Below are positions 1 to 9,007 of a stretch of 64,000 nucleotides of DNA, piece after piece. Numbering within the stretch: position 1 is the stretch's first letter; every line of letters starts with the position of its first letter. Made by a program: the position numbers and the translations under genes. The notes beneath the pieces are model-generated. The model was not told the origin of the DNA, made no database searches, and was given only the letters and a program-made list of their open reading frames with translations. Source of the stretch: CAHJWH01 sp965198905 (GTDB lineage: Bacteria > Pseudomonadota > Alphaproteobacteria > Caulobacterales > Caulobacteraceae); the NCBI GenBank assembly GCA_965198905.1, contig OZ240678.1, forward strand, positions 682,001 to 746,000, written 5' to 3'.

Positions 1-2
1 AA

Positions 3-620
3 GTCCTCGCAGCCGTCACAATTGCCCTGGGGTGCATCTCGCTTTTTCAGGTATACTTTCTCATCAAGGCCGACGAGACCGCGAGGCAGTCTGCCGATAC
101 CGCCGCCAGGGCCGCCAAGCTCGCCGCGGACACCGCCTGGGCGCAAGGCAAGGAGGCCTCCGACGCTCGCGTCAGAATGCACCGCCCCCGTCTTCACGTC
201 AGAAACGTTGTTATTGACGGCGGCTTTATCAACAACCGGCCGGTATCTGGCCAGTTCTACGTGTCCAACACGGGCGGCGTACGAGCAATCATACTCAAAA
301 GTCACTGTATGGTGCTTTGGAACGTAAATGGGTTGCCTATGCGTCGGCCCTATGAGGGGGAGGCTGGAAACGACCCTGTAGACGCCTTCCCGCTTGGTGC
401 AGGAGACTCGACGCACGGCGAGTTCATTGAGCCTCACTTTTACATGAGTAGCCCCATAGGGCGGGATGAGGGGCCGCACATCTATGTCATGGGATGGATT
501 AGCTACATGGATGACAACGGAGCCAAGAGGCGCACCGCTTTCTGTCGCCAGCTTCTCCATCGCAACGGCTCGGCCCGGTTCTACCCCGTAGACGATCCCG
601 ATTATGAGTACGAAGAGTAG
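3..620 (+). CDS. Membrane-anchored hypothetical protein, 5' end outside the window
   Basis: The reading frame is open from the first complete codon at position 3, so the gene begins upstream of the window. The visible 205 residues start with one hydrophobic membrane helix (VLAAVTIALGCISLFQVYFL). An Ala/Lys/Glu-rich, probably coiled segment follows, then a soluble domain starting near HRPRLHVRNVVI that looks beta-rich (GQFYVSNTGG resembles an immunoglobulin-like fold). An internal ATG at 177 could be taken for the start, but that would discard the membrane anchor. I know similar anchored hypothetical proteins from alphaproteobacteria, none with an assigned role. The acidic C-terminus ends at TAG 618-620. 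Function unknown. Confidence 0.75.
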   Translation, partial: VLAAVTIALGCISLFQVYFLIKADETARQSADTAARAAKLAADTAWAQGKEASDARVRMHRPRLHVRNVVIDGGFINNRPVSGQFYVSNTGGVRAIILKSHCMVLWNVNGLPMRRPYEGEAGNDPVDAFPLGAGDSTHGEFIEPHFYMSSPIGRDEGPHIYVMGWISYMDDNGAKRRTAFCRQLLHRNGSARFYPVDDPDYEYEE

Positions 621-680
621 AGCGCCGGCCTGTCTCATTGACCGTGCCCGCGTTCGGCAAACCAGTCAAGTAGCGCATAA

Positions 681-720
681 TCGCCCTTACCTGCGGTGAC
701 GAGAGGCGCCATAAGGGCGA
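681..720. promoter_or_regulatory. Perfect 9-bp inverted repeat upstream of the LOV kinase gene
   Basis: TCGCCCTTA at 681-689 is matched exactly by TAAGGGCGA at 712-720, with 22 bases between. It lies 35 bases before the chosen start of the LOV kinase. It could be a regulator's operator with separated half-sites or an RNA hairpin in the leader; the sequence alone does not decide. It also argues against the upstream ATG at 696, which lies inside it. Confidence 0.4.
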
Positions 721-755
721 ACCATGTTCAGGCGCATGGCGCGCCTGGAGGAATG

Positions 756-2495
756 ATGTCCGACATAACCAGCCTCTCCCCCGATCACGGCCAGCCGGCG
801 GATGGAGAGCTTGAGCAGGGCGGCATGGAGCCGCTGGGTCGACCCGGCATAAGGCATTGGCGGCAGGCGACCATCACCAATACGAGCTTGGCCGATCAGG
901 GCAGCGTGTATTTCGCCGCGATCGAGATGACGCGCATGCCTATGATCCTGACCGATCCGCGCCAGGAAGATTGCCCGATCGTTTTCGCCAATAACGCCTT
1001 TCTCGACCTCACAGGCTACGAGGTCGAGGAGGTGATCGGTCGCAACTGCCGCTTCCTCCAGGGCGCAGGCACCGATCGTGCGTCTGTTCAGCAAATGCGC
1101 GATGCGATCACGGCACGCGACGCCATTGCACTGGAGATCCTCAACTACCGGCGTGACGGCTCCCCCTTCTGGAACGCCATCTTCCTGGGCCCGGTGTTCG
1201 ATGAGCAGGGCGTGTTGCTTTTCTTCTTCGCCAGCCAGTTGGACGTCTCCAAGCGTCGCGAGAGTGAGCAGGCTTTGCGGCAGGCCCAGAAGATGGAGGC
1301 GATCGGACAGCTGACCGCCGGCCTGGGCCACGACTTCAACAATCTGCTTCACATCGTCAACGGCAGCCTGGAAAGGATGAAGGACTGCCGGCACGACGAG
1401 GCCGCCTTCGAACGCTATCACGCCGCAGCGACCGCAGCCTCCGAGCGAAGCGCCAAGCTGACGCAACAGCTACTGGCCTTCGCCCGGCGCACCCGGCTTG
1501 AGCCCGAGGGTGTCAACCTCACTGATCTGATACAGGGTTTCGCCGAGCTTCTCGATACTTCGGTCGGTAAGAAGGCGACACTGCATCTCAGCCTGCAGCG
1601 CCGCCTGCCGCTGACCCGGGTCGACCCCACCTACCTGGAGATGGCGCTCCTCAACGTCGTCTTGAACGCCCGCGACGCGTCCCCCGACGGGGGTGACATC
1701 ACGATCTCCACTCGCCAGCTGTCCCTGCGTCATGGCGATGCTCTGGCCACTCATCTCAAACCTGGCGACTACGTGGTCCTTTGCGTGCGCGATGAAGGCG
1801 CGGGCATGCCGGCCCACGTCCTGGCGCGGGCTACGGAGCCGTTCTTTACGACCAAAGGCCTCGGTCACGGGACGGGTCTCGGCCTGGCCATGGCGCAAGG
1901 CTTCGCCGAGCAGTCCAAAGGTCGCCTCGACCTGGAGAGCGAAGAAGGACGCGGCACAACGGTTCGGATGTACTTCCCAAGATTTGAGGAGCGCGAAGAA
2001 CTGCCCCAGGTGGAGGCGGCGTCATCGGTCGAGGGTTACCACCCGAAACCTCTGGACCCGACCGCGCCTCCGCTGATCCTTGTGGTCGATGACCACCATG
2101 ACATCGCGGAATTGGCCCGGGAGGCCCTGAGCGATCTCGGCTACCGGGTCGTCGTCGCTCACAGCGCCGACGAAGCCTTGGCGCGGTTCGAGGAGGCGCA
2201 GGCGCGGCTCGACGCCTTCCAGCTGGTCTTCACCGATGTGCTGATGCCGGGTGGGGACAACGGCCTTGTCCTGGCCGAACGCCTGCGCGTCCGCGATCCC
2301 GCGACGCCGATCCTGTTGACCACGGGTTATAGCGACGAGATGGCCATGGACGGGCCGGCGGGCGTCGGTCTCGACGTCCTCGGCAAGCCCTACAAGCGCA
2401 ACGAACTCATCGATCGCGTGCAAACCGCCCTTCGACGCGGCGCCAGAACGGGTCCGGGACGCCGCCCCTCCGACTTTGGCCATGCGGAGGCTTAG
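756..2495 (+). CDS. LOV-domain hybrid sensor histidine kinase
   Basis: A 579-residue soluble blue-light sensor kinase. An N-terminal PAS/LOV domain (roughly residues 50-165) carries the photoactive motif GRNCRFLQ, with the flavin-reactive cysteine at residue 98. A dimerisation/phosphoacceptor helix follows, with LGHDFNN and His192. The ATPase domain shows N-box NVVLNARDAS and G-boxes DEGAGMP and GHGTGLGLA. A C-terminal receiver domain has its acceptor Asp494 in FTDVLMPGG and the conserved Lys in GKPYKR. There is no DNA-binding output, so phosphate presumably passes to another protein or the receiver tunes the kinase. ATG 756 is chosen because GGAGG (747-751) sits just ahead; ATG at 753 and 696 are in frame. 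Blue-light sensing is inferred from the motif. Confidence 0.9.
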   Translation: MSDITSLSPDHGQPADGELEQGGMEPLGRPGIRHWRQATITNTSLADQGSVYFAAIEMTRMPMILTDPRQEDCPIVFANNAFLDLTGYEVEEVIGRNCRFLQGAGTDRASVQQMRDAITARDAIALEILNYRRDGSPFWNAIFLGPVFDEQGVLLFFFASQLDVSKRRESEQALRQAQKMEAIGQLTAGLGHDFNNLLHIVNGSLERMKDCRHDEAAFERYHAAATAASERSAKLTQQLLAFARRTRLEPEGVNLTDLIQGFAELLDTSVGKKATLHLSLQRRLPLTRVDPTYLEMALLNVVLNARDASPDGGDITISTRQLSLRHGDALATHLKPGDYVVLCVRDEGAGMPAHVLARATEPFFTTKGLGHGTGLGLAMAQGFAEQSKGRLDLESEEGRGTTVRMYFPRFEEREELPQVEAASSVEGYHPKPLDPTAPPLILVVDDHHDIAELAREALSDLGYRVVVAHSADEALARFEEAQARLDAFQLVFTDVLMPGGDNGLVLAERLRVRDPATPILLTTGYSDEMAMDGPAGVGLDVLGKPYKRNELIDRVQTALRRGARTGPGRRPSDFGHAEA

Positions 2496-2567
2496 CGCTA
2501 TGCTTGAGGCGGCGCGCCTCGTGGGCGTTCGGTTTCCATCCTACGGGGCTGCCGCTAGGATGGCGGG

Positions 2568-2924
2568 ATGGACGACTTCGAGATCCTGCGGCGCGCTCAG
2601 GTCCTGCTAGGCCAGTACGGCTTCGACGCCGAGCAGGAGAGCGTGGCCAAGGCGGTGCGGATCATCACCGCCACCGCCAAGCGGCTGGGCGTGAGTACGG
2701 GCGAAAAGGCGAGGATCGCCAGCGGAACCCAGGGCGAGCGGCTCAAGATGCTGCGCGAGCGCACCGGGCGAACCCGTTCCCAGCTGGCGGAGCTTTGCGG
2801 GGTGAATATGGGCACGGTGCGTGCGCATGAGAACGGGGAGCACACCATCCCGGACGAGGTGGCCAGGGCGTACGCACAGGCCTTGAGCGTCACGCCGGCG
2901 ATGATCCTGTACGGGGCCGACTGA
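2568..2924 (+). CDS. XRE-family helix-turn-helix regulator
   Basis: A 118-residue protein with a Cro/C1-type helix-turn-helix in its C-terminal half (about residues 57-112). RLKMLRERTGRTRSQLAELC is helices 1-2 and VNMGTVRAHENGEHTIP the recognition helix region. The N-terminal 50 residues are helical and not recognised. It follows the LOV kinase by 72 bases on the same strand and ends close to the convergent NrfD gene. No ligand domain is visible, so its regulon cannot be inferred. Confidence 0.8.
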   Translation: MDDFEILRRAQVLLGQYGFDAEQESVAKAVRIITATAKRLGVSTGEKARIASGTQGERLKMLRERTGRTRSQLAELCGVNMGTVRAHENGEHTIPDEVARAYAQALSVTPAMILYGAD

Positions 2925-2944
2925 AGGCGCTTCCCGGCCGGCGT

Positions 2945-4018
2945 CTAGCTGGACATCTCCGGCAGGTTTTCGGGCTGGCTGAAGCGGAAGCTGATGTCCG
3001 GCCGGCGCGCCGAGTCCGCGCCCACGCTGAGCGTCGCCACGCGCAGCGTTGCGCTGCCGGCCAGGGCGAAGAGCGCGGCGAGGTCTGACAGGGCGGCCTT
3101 GGCCCGGCGGTCCGTCACCAGATGGCTCGCGGCGTGCAGGCCCATGGGCAGCAGGATGCCGAGACCTTCCGCGCCGATCTGCTCCACCCTCCCCCACCTG
3201 GTCTTCAGCACTTCACCTACGCCCTTAGTCTTCGCCTGATGATGATGGGCCACGGTGGCGGCCAGTTCGACCGCCAAAGCGGCGCCAAGGATCAGGTTGA
3301 GCGGCGTGAGCATGGCGTCGTCGCGCTCGCCCAAGGATAGCCCCGCGGCGCCTGAGGCGATAGAGGACGCGCCGAACCGTACCGCCAGCGCCCGAGGCGC
3401 GGCGGCCCAGTAAGGCGTGCTGGTCGCCGAAAGCAGCGACGCGGTATAGGTGGCGAGCCCGGCCCCAGTGACCGCCGATGGCGCGCTTCCCAACCGGGCC
3501 AAGGGTTTCAACCAGCCTCTGTCGGGAAAGGTGTCGGCCAGAACCTGAGCGCCCGCCCCCAGCAGCGAGCTCGGGATGAAGGCGGTCAGAATCCAGGTGC
3601 CGATCGACATGGGCGAGGTGCGCTTGGCGATTCGCCACATGTTGTAGAACCGCTGCGGCGTGTGCAGGTCCCAGACCAGCAGCAAGGCGCCGATCGTGGG
3701 CGCCATGGTCGCCAGATAGCGCCCCCGCCGGCCGACGCGGTACGCGCGCTCCCCCCTCACCGCTTCCGCGATCGTTGACACGACGGCCGCGCCGCCCGAC
3801 AGCCCGGCCAGAAAGATGTAGCCGCCCACCACGTAATTGTTGAAAGGCGCGGCCTTGAGCTGGGAGCGGCCGTAATAGGTGGGGCCCTCCCACTTGCTGG
3901 GCTGGCTGGCCTCGGAGGCGGTCTCGACGTAGGGTCGCAGCGCCTTCTTGTCGAAGTGGCTGCCGTGGCCGTCGGCTATACTCTCCGTCCAGCGGCGCGC
4001 CTTGGCGTCAACGTGCAT
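2945..4018 (-). CDS. nrfD: NrfD-family membrane subunit of formate dehydrogenase
   Basis: A 357-residue polytopic membrane protein of the NrfD/PsrC family, the quinone-interacting anchor of molybdopterin oxidoreductases. A soluble N-terminal stretch of about 75 residues precedes NNYVVGGYIFLAGLSGG, the usual first helix. Several further hydrophobic segments follow, with the conserved-looking DLHTPQRFYNM between helices. ATG 4018 is preferred because GGAG lies 9 bases ahead; a TTG at 4036 is in frame. It overlaps the upstream Fe-S gene by 11 bases. Lying in the divergent half of the formate dehydrogenase locus, it most likely passes formate electrons to the quinone pool in place of the cytochrome b subunit of FDH-N. 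Confidence 0.85.
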   Translation of the reverse strand: MHVDAKARRWTESIADGHGSHFDKKALRPYVETASEASQPSKWEGPTYYGRSQLKAAPFNNYVVGGYIFLAGLSGGAAVVSTIAEAVRGERAYRVGRRGRYLATMAPTIGALLLVWDLHTPQRFYNMWRIAKRTSPMSIGTWILTAFIPSSLLGAGAQVLADTFPDRGWLKPLARLGSAPSAVTGAGLATYTASLLSATSTPYWAAAPRALAVRFGASSIASGAAGLSLGERDDAMLTPLNLILGAALAVELAATVAHHHQAKTKGVGEVLKTRWGRVEQIGAEGLGILLPMGLHAASHLVTDRRAKAALSDLAALFALAGSATLRVATLSVGADSARRPDISFRFSQPENLPEMSS

Positions 4019-4955
4019 CGCGCGGCGCTCCGGCAAAGGCGGCGACGGCGCCGAGCGCCAGGGCGGCCACGGCCATCAGCCCGGCGGTGAGCGCAGGCTT
4101 CACACGGTTGGAGGGACGGGTGGGGGCTGAAGGCAGGTTGTAGGCCTCAGGCCTATCGGTGAGCAGGAAGAAGGCGTTTAGGTACTGCATGTCGCCGGTG
4201 GAGCCGAGATCGCCCGGCGCGCCGTAGGTATAGGCGGTGGTGACGCCGCGCTCATGCAGTTCCTCCACTCGAAGCTTGGCGCGGGCCTGCAGGTCGCTCA
4301 GCTCGCCGAACTGGATGCTGTCGGTGGGGCAGGACTTGGCGCAGGCGGGCTCCAGCCCGCCCTTCAGCCGGTCGTAGCACAGGGTGCACTTGTGCGCCTT
4401 GCCGTCGGTGGTGGAGACATCGATCACCCCGAACGGGCAGGCCGGCACGCAGTAGCCGCAGCCGTTGCAGATGTCCTGCTGCACCACCACCGTGTCGAAC
4501 TCGGTCTTGAACAGCGAGCCGGTGGGACAGGCCTCCATGCAGGGCGCATGGTGGCAGTGCTTGCACACGTCGCTCATCATCAGCCAGCCACTTTGGAAGG
4601 CGGGCTGCTCGTTGTCGCGCACGCCGTATCCAGTCTCAGCCGCCGCACGATCGGCCTGCTTTTTCTCAATGAAGGCCACGTGGCGCCAGGTGTTGGCCGA
4701 AAGCGCCCCGGTGTTGTCGTAGGACTGTCCGGTCAGCCCCACCTCGTCGGCGGGCAGGTTGTTCCACTCCTTGCACGCCACCTCGCAGGCCTTGCAGCCG
4801 ATGCAAACCGTGGTGTCGGTGAAGAAGCCGTAACTCTTGCCGGGCTCGATCAGGCAACCGGAGGTGAGTTCGGACTCGTTGGGGATCACACCCTTGAGCG
4901 TGGACTGGGTGTAGTCGCGAGCTCTTGGGCTGACGTCGAAATCAACCATGGTCAT
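4008..4955 (-). CDS. fdxH: Formate dehydrogenase iron-sulfur (beta) subunit
   Basis: A 315-residue ferredoxin-type electron-transfer subunit. Four cysteine groups typical of FdnH/FdoH are visible: CIGCKACEVACKEWN, CKHCHHAPCMEACP, CNGCGYCVPACP and CTLCYDRL...ACAKSCP, enough for four [4Fe-4S] clusters. The C-terminus has one hydrophobic helix (LTAGLMAVAALALGAVAAFA), as in FdnH. The ATG at 4955 overlaps the stop of the upstream small gene (TGATG), indicating translational coupling; ATG 4949 is an alternative. The open frame continues upstream past 4955, but that stretch is the other frame of the small gene plus a palindromic repeat. It would carry electrons from the catalytic subunit to the NrfD anchor. 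Confidence 0.92.
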   Translation of the reverse strand: MTMVDFDVSPRARDYTQSTLKGVIPNESELTSGCLIEPGKSYGFFTDTTVCIGCKACEVACKEWNNLPADEVGLTGQSYDNTGALSANTWRHVAFIEKKQADRAAAETGYGVRDNEQPAFQSGWLMMSDVCKHCHHAPCMEACPTGSLFKTEFDTVVVQQDICNGCGYCVPACPFGVIDVSTTDGKAHKCTLCYDRLKGGLEPACAKSCPTDSIQFGELSDLQARAKLRVEELHERGVTTAYTYGAPGDLGSTGDMQYLNAFFLLTDRPEAYNLPSAPTRPSNRVKPALTAGLMAVAALALGAVAAFAGAPRDAR

Positions 4956-5182
4956 CAGGCGGCGTCCAGCAGGGTGATGCGCTTGGCCACGAACGCGATG
5001 ATGCCTTTGGCCTGGGCGTACTTGACCCGCACGAAGGCCTGTTCGTGGGCGAGCTTGGGGAGCTGCTCGGTCTCGCACAGCGCGTGGCGACCGAGCACGA
5101 AGTGGTGCGAGACGCCCCCGGTGTCGGTGAGCTGGAACCGCCCCTCCTGCACGATGGTGACCACGCCTTCCATGTCCGGCAT
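4955..5182 (-). CDS. Small conserved-looking protein of the formate dehydrogenase operon
   Basis: A 75-residue soluble protein with no domain I can name. It has the look of a small beta-barrel: EGVVTIVQEGRFQLTDTGG, HHFVLGRHAL, and VRVKYAQAKGIIAFVAKRI. I recall similar short proteins next to formate dehydrogenase genes in other alphaproteobacteria, without a known role. The ATG at 5182 has a strong ribosome site (GGAGAGGGG) a few bases ahead. Longer upstream starts would run through a palindromic repeat and are rejected. Its stop overlaps the Fe-S subunit start, so it is the first gene of a coupled three-gene operon. A part in assembly or regulation of the complex is inference. Confidence 0.75.
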   Translation of the reverse strand: MPDMEGVVTIVQEGRFQLTDTGGVSHHFVLGRHALCETEQLPKLAHEQAFVRVKYAQAKGIIAFVAKRITLLDAA

Positions 5183-5233
5183 GATGTTTACCCCTCTCCA
5201 AACCGCAGCGGCCCAGCGCCGCCCTCTCAGCCG

Positions 5234-5312
5234 CCTCATCCTGAGCTTGTCGAAGGAGGAGGCGTCGCACGGCGGTGGGGCGGCCTCGTCCTTCGACAGG
5301 CTCAGGACGAGG
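5234..5312. repeat. Palindromic repeat, CTCATCCTGAGC family
   Basis: An inverted pair of 24-base arms (5234-5257 and 5289-5312) differing at two positions. Each arm has the core TCCTGAGC-TGTCGAAGGA. It sits between the divergent halves of the formate dehydrogenase locus. A related element is at 20124-20200. It is most likely a REP-like element of the kind scattered through Caulobacter and sphingomonad genomes. Confidence 0.85.
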
Positions 5313-5466
5313 CCTAATGAAGCCGTGACGGCCGGCCTCACCGAGCTAACCAGCCGAGCTGGTTGACGGTTGCGCCTGCGGCATTCTGACGTCAAACGCT
5401 TATGAGGCGGCGGCGGAACTCCACGCGAGCTAAGCCGGTTTGCCGCCCAGCACCGGAGTACGCGCT

Positions 5467-8400
5467 TTGGCCAAGAAGCTCACCAAGTCCGTCGTCGGGC
5501 GCGCCGAACGGTTCCTTGCCGACTGGACCCTGCCGCGCCAGCTCGCCGGCCAGGACATTTTCTCCACCGCCTCCAAGAGCACCTCGTCCAAGGAGCTGCG
5601 GCCGCGGCTGGAGCAGGCGGACGCGGTCGGCACCAGCGTCTGCCCCTTTTGCGCGGTGGGCTGCGGCCAGCTGATCTACGTCAAGGACAAGAAGCCGATC
5701 CATATCGAGGGCGACCCCCGGTCCCCGATCAACAAGGGCACGCTCTGCCCCAAGGGGGGCGGAACGCTCGGCATGCTGCTGAGCCCCAAGCGGGTGAACA
5801 CCGTCCTCCACCGCGCCCCATACGCTGACGCGTGGGAGGAGAAGCCACTCGAGTGGGCGATGGACCGCATCGCCTTCCTCACCAAGCAGACCCGCGACGA
5901 GACCTTCGTGGATAAACTGCCCGACGGGACGGTGATCAACCAGACGGTCGGCGTCGCCTCGCTCGGCGGCGCCACGATGGACAACGAGGAGAACTACCTC
6001 ATCAAGAAATTGATGGGCGGGGGCCTCGGCATGATCAGCATCGAGAACCAGGCTCGAATTTGACACTCCTCATCGGTGCCCAGTCTGGGCGCCACCTACG
6101 GACGCGGCGCCGCCACCATGGCGCTGTGGGACCTCGCCAACGCGGACTGCGTGGTGGTGATGGGCTCCAACATGGCCGAGAACCACCCGATCGCCTTCCG
6201 CTTCGTGGTGGAGGCCCAGCGGCGCGGCGGCAAGGTTATCCACATTGACCCGCGCTTCACCCGCACCTCGGCGCTCGCCGACATCCACGCGCCGATGCGC
6301 TCGGGCTCAGACATCGCCTTCCTGGGCGGGCTGATCCGCTACGTCATCGAGAACGACCTGTGGTTCAAGGAGTTCGCGCTGGCCTACACCAACCTCGACC
6401 ACATCATCGAGGACGCCTACCAGGACCCCGAACAGCTCGACGGCCTGTTCTCCGGCTTCGACGTCGATACGGCCAGCTACAAGGCCGACAGCTGGCAGTA
6501 CAAGGGCAAGGCCTACTCTTCAGTCCTGTCCGACGCCCCGCTGGATGCGCAAACCGAGGACGCCCCCGAGCCGGAGTCCATGAGCAAGGGGCCGCCCGAG
6601 CGCGACCCGACGCTGCAGCACCCCAACTGCGTCTACCAGATCCTGAAGCGCCACTACGCCCGCTACACGCCCGAGATGGTGGAGCAGGCCACCGGCTGCC
6701 CCAAGGAGACCTTCCTGAAGGTCGCCGAGACCTACGCCGCCGCCTCAGGGCGCGAGCGCACCACCGCGCTGTGCTACGCGGTGGGCTGGACCCACCAGAC
6801 GGTCGGCGTGCAGATCATCCGCGCGGCGGCCCTGCTGCAGGGGCTGATGGGCAATGTGGGACGGCCCGGCGGAGGGATCATGGCGCTGCGGGGCCATGTG
6901 AGCATCCAGGGCTCCACCGACATCCCCACCCTGTCGCATCTGCTGCCCGGTTACCTCGCCCAGCCCAACGCCTTCCACGACCACGCCACCCTGGCCGACT
7001 ATTTGAAGGTCGAGACCCCCGCCACCGGCTGGCTGCACAACACGCCCAAGTACGTCGTCTCCTTGCTCAAGGCCTGGTACGGCGACGCCGCTACAGGAGA
7101 CAACGACTACGGCTACGAGTTCCTGCCCAAGCTCACCGGCGACGTGTCGCAAGAGCCGATGACCCTCTCAATGCCGGACGGCGTGGTCAAGGGCCAGTTC
7201 ATGTTCGGCCAGAACCCGGCGGTCGGCGCGGTGAACGCCGAATTGGTCGAGGAAGGTCTGGCCAACCTGGAATGGATGGTGGTGCGCGACTTCGCCATGA
7301 CCGAGACCGGCGATTTCTGGCGCGACGGCCGTCGCGTGCAGAAGGGCCTGACCTCGCCGGACAGGATCGCCACCGAGGTCTTCTTCCTGCCCGCGGCGCT
7401 GGGCGGCGAGAAGGAAGGCAGCGTCACCAACACCTCGCGCATGGTGCAATGGCACGACCACGTGTGCGAGGCCCCGGGCGACAGCCGCTCCGACCTTTGG
7501 TTCGTCTACCATCTCGGCCGGCGGCTGAAGGCCATGTACGCCGGCAGCGAAGACCCCGCCGACGCCGCCATCCGGGCCCTGACCTGGACCTACCCCGTCA
7601 AGGGCGAGCGCCAGGAGCCCGACGCCGAGGAGGTGCTGAAGGAGATCAACGGCTACACGGTCGCCGACCGCCAGCAGGTGGCCAAGTTCCAGGACCTGAA
7701 GGACGACGGATCGACCGCGTCCGGCTGCTGGATCTACACCGGCGTCTATCCCAGCCACGACCGGAACCAGTCGCGCATGCGCGTGCCGGACGGCCCGGAT
7801 GGCCCCGGCAGCCACGCCGACTGGGCCTTCGCCTGGCCGTTCAACCGCCGCACCATGTACAACCGCTGTTCAGCCGACCCGGCAGGCAAGCCCTGGTCCG
7901 AGAAGAAGAAGATGGTCTGGTGGGACGAGGCGGGGTCCAAGTGGACCGGCCTCGACATCCCCGACTTCATCCCGGACAAGCGGCCGGACTACCGCCCGGA
8001 CTGGTCCAAGTCGCCGAAGGGCATGGACGCCATCGGCGGCGACAATCCCTTCATCATGGAGCCGGATGGCCTCTGCGCCCTCTTCGTCCCCACCGGGCTG
8101 AAGGACGGGCCCCTGCCGACCTATTACGAGCCGCTGGAAAGCCCCACCCGCAACCCATTCTACACCCAACAGGCCAACCCCACCGCGCGCCGCTACCCCC
8201 GCGCGGGCAACGAACTGCACGAGATCGCCGACCCCCGCTTCCCCCACATCCTGACTACCTACCGCCTGACCGAGCTGCACTGCGGCGGCATCCCGACAAG
8301 GATCATGCCCCATACCGCCGAGCTGCAGCCCGAGGCCTTCGTGGAGATATCCCCCGAACTGGCCGAGGAGATCGGGGTGAGGAACCTGGACTGGACGGTG

Positions 8401-8664
8401 ATCTCCACCCTTCGCAACGAGATCGAGGTCAAGGCCATGGTCACCGAGCGGCTGCGGCCCTTCCATGTGAATGGCGCGACCCTCCACCAGATCGGCGTCC
8501 CCTATGTGTTCGGCTGGAAGGGTTATGCCTCGGGCGCGGCGGTGAACGCGCTGCTGTCCATCACCGCCGACGTCAACACCTCCATACACACCACCAAGGC
8601 GCTCACCTGCGCCATACGAGCCGGCCGACTGCCGGTTCAAGATCGCATCAAGGACATGGCGTGA
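5467..8664 (+). CDS. fdnG: Selenocysteine-containing formate dehydrogenase catalytic subunit (UGA read through)
   Basis: The molybdopterin-bis(MGD) catalytic subunit oxidising formate to CO2, 1065 residues if the in-frame TGA at 6061-6063 is decoded as selenocysteine (residue 199). Both sides are clearly one protein: the left half has the [4Fe-4S] motif CPFCAVGCGQ...LCPKGG. ENQARI-U-HSSSV at the junction matches the Sec site of E. coli FdnG, and GATYGRGAATM continues it. The right half carries molybdopterin-binding regions through to a dinucleotide-binding C-terminus (VNTSIHTTKALT). A hairpin 11 bases after the TGA is the SECIS. The TTG at 5467 is chosen for GGAG 8 bases ahead; another TTG is at 5440. 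No twin-arginine signal is visible, so the subunit should be cytoplasmic, unlike FdnG. The next gene overlaps its stop (GTGA). Confidence 0.92.
6061..6093 (+). promoter_or_regulatory. Selenocysteine UGA and SECIS hairpin
   Basis: TGA 6061-6063 is followed after 11 bases by stem GGTGCCC (6075-6081), loop AGTCT (6082-6086) and stem GGGCGCC (6087-6093), seven pairs including one G-U. The 11-base distance and a GU in the apical loop match the E. coli fdhF/fdnG SECIS recognised by SelB. No selA, selB, selC or selD lies in the window. Confidence 0.9.
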
Positions 8665-8963
8665 GCGACCCGCATTTGGACGCCTCGCTGGAGGCCCTTG
8701 ACCGGGCCATCGCGGCGCGGCCCCAAAGAGATGCGCAAGCGTTCACTGAGGCGACCGTGCCCATGTGCGCCTATCGCGACCGGCTTCGCCATGCGTTGCG
8801 CGCCGCGCCGCAGGACCTAGCCGTCCGTCAGCGGTTGAAGGCCGCCAACGTGGCCGTCACGCTGATGCTGGCCGGTCACTTTCCCCTGGGCGACATGCCC
8901 TGGGGCCAGATCGAGGCGCTGCGAGACCACCTGCACGCCATGCAGCGGGACGCGGCGGCCTGA
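8661..8963 (+). CDS. Small helical protein following formate dehydrogenase
   Basis: A 100-residue, apparently all-helical soluble protein starting at GTG 8661, which overlaps the formate dehydrogenase stop (GTGA), so translation is probably coupled. It contains MCAYRDRLRHALR and LAVRQRLKAANVAVTLMLAGHFPLG, and ends HAMQRDAAA. No family is recognised. Tight coupling to the catalytic gene suggests a maturation or stability role for the enzyme, which is inference. The long frame covering it upstream is a shadow of the dehydrogenase gene; only the part from 8661 is real. Confidence 0.65.
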   Translation: MSDPHLDASLEALDRAIAARPQRDAQAFTEATVPMCAYRDRLRHALRAAPQDLAVRQRLKAANVAVTLMLAGHFPLGDMPWGQIEALRDHLHAMQRDAAA

Positions 8964-9007
8964 AGGCTCCGCCGCCCACCGCCACGCAGGCGCTCTGGCT
9001 CAAGCGG

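Noticed and set aside
4956..5395. N-terminal extensions of the Fe-S subunit or the 75-residue protein
   Set aside because: They translate a palindromic repeat and lack a ribosome site, while good starts exist at 4955 and 5182.
6061..6075. TGA 6061-6063 as a nonsense mutation splitting the formate dehydrogenase into two genes or a pseudogene
   Set aside because: The frame is unchanged, the residue position is the known selenocysteine site, and a proper SECIS hairpin follows at standard distance.
6360..8660. Long open frame in the second frame of the formate dehydrogenase gene
   Set aside because: The translation is Arg/Pro/Gly-rich and overlaps the real catalytic gene. Only its last part, from GTG 8661, is a real gene.
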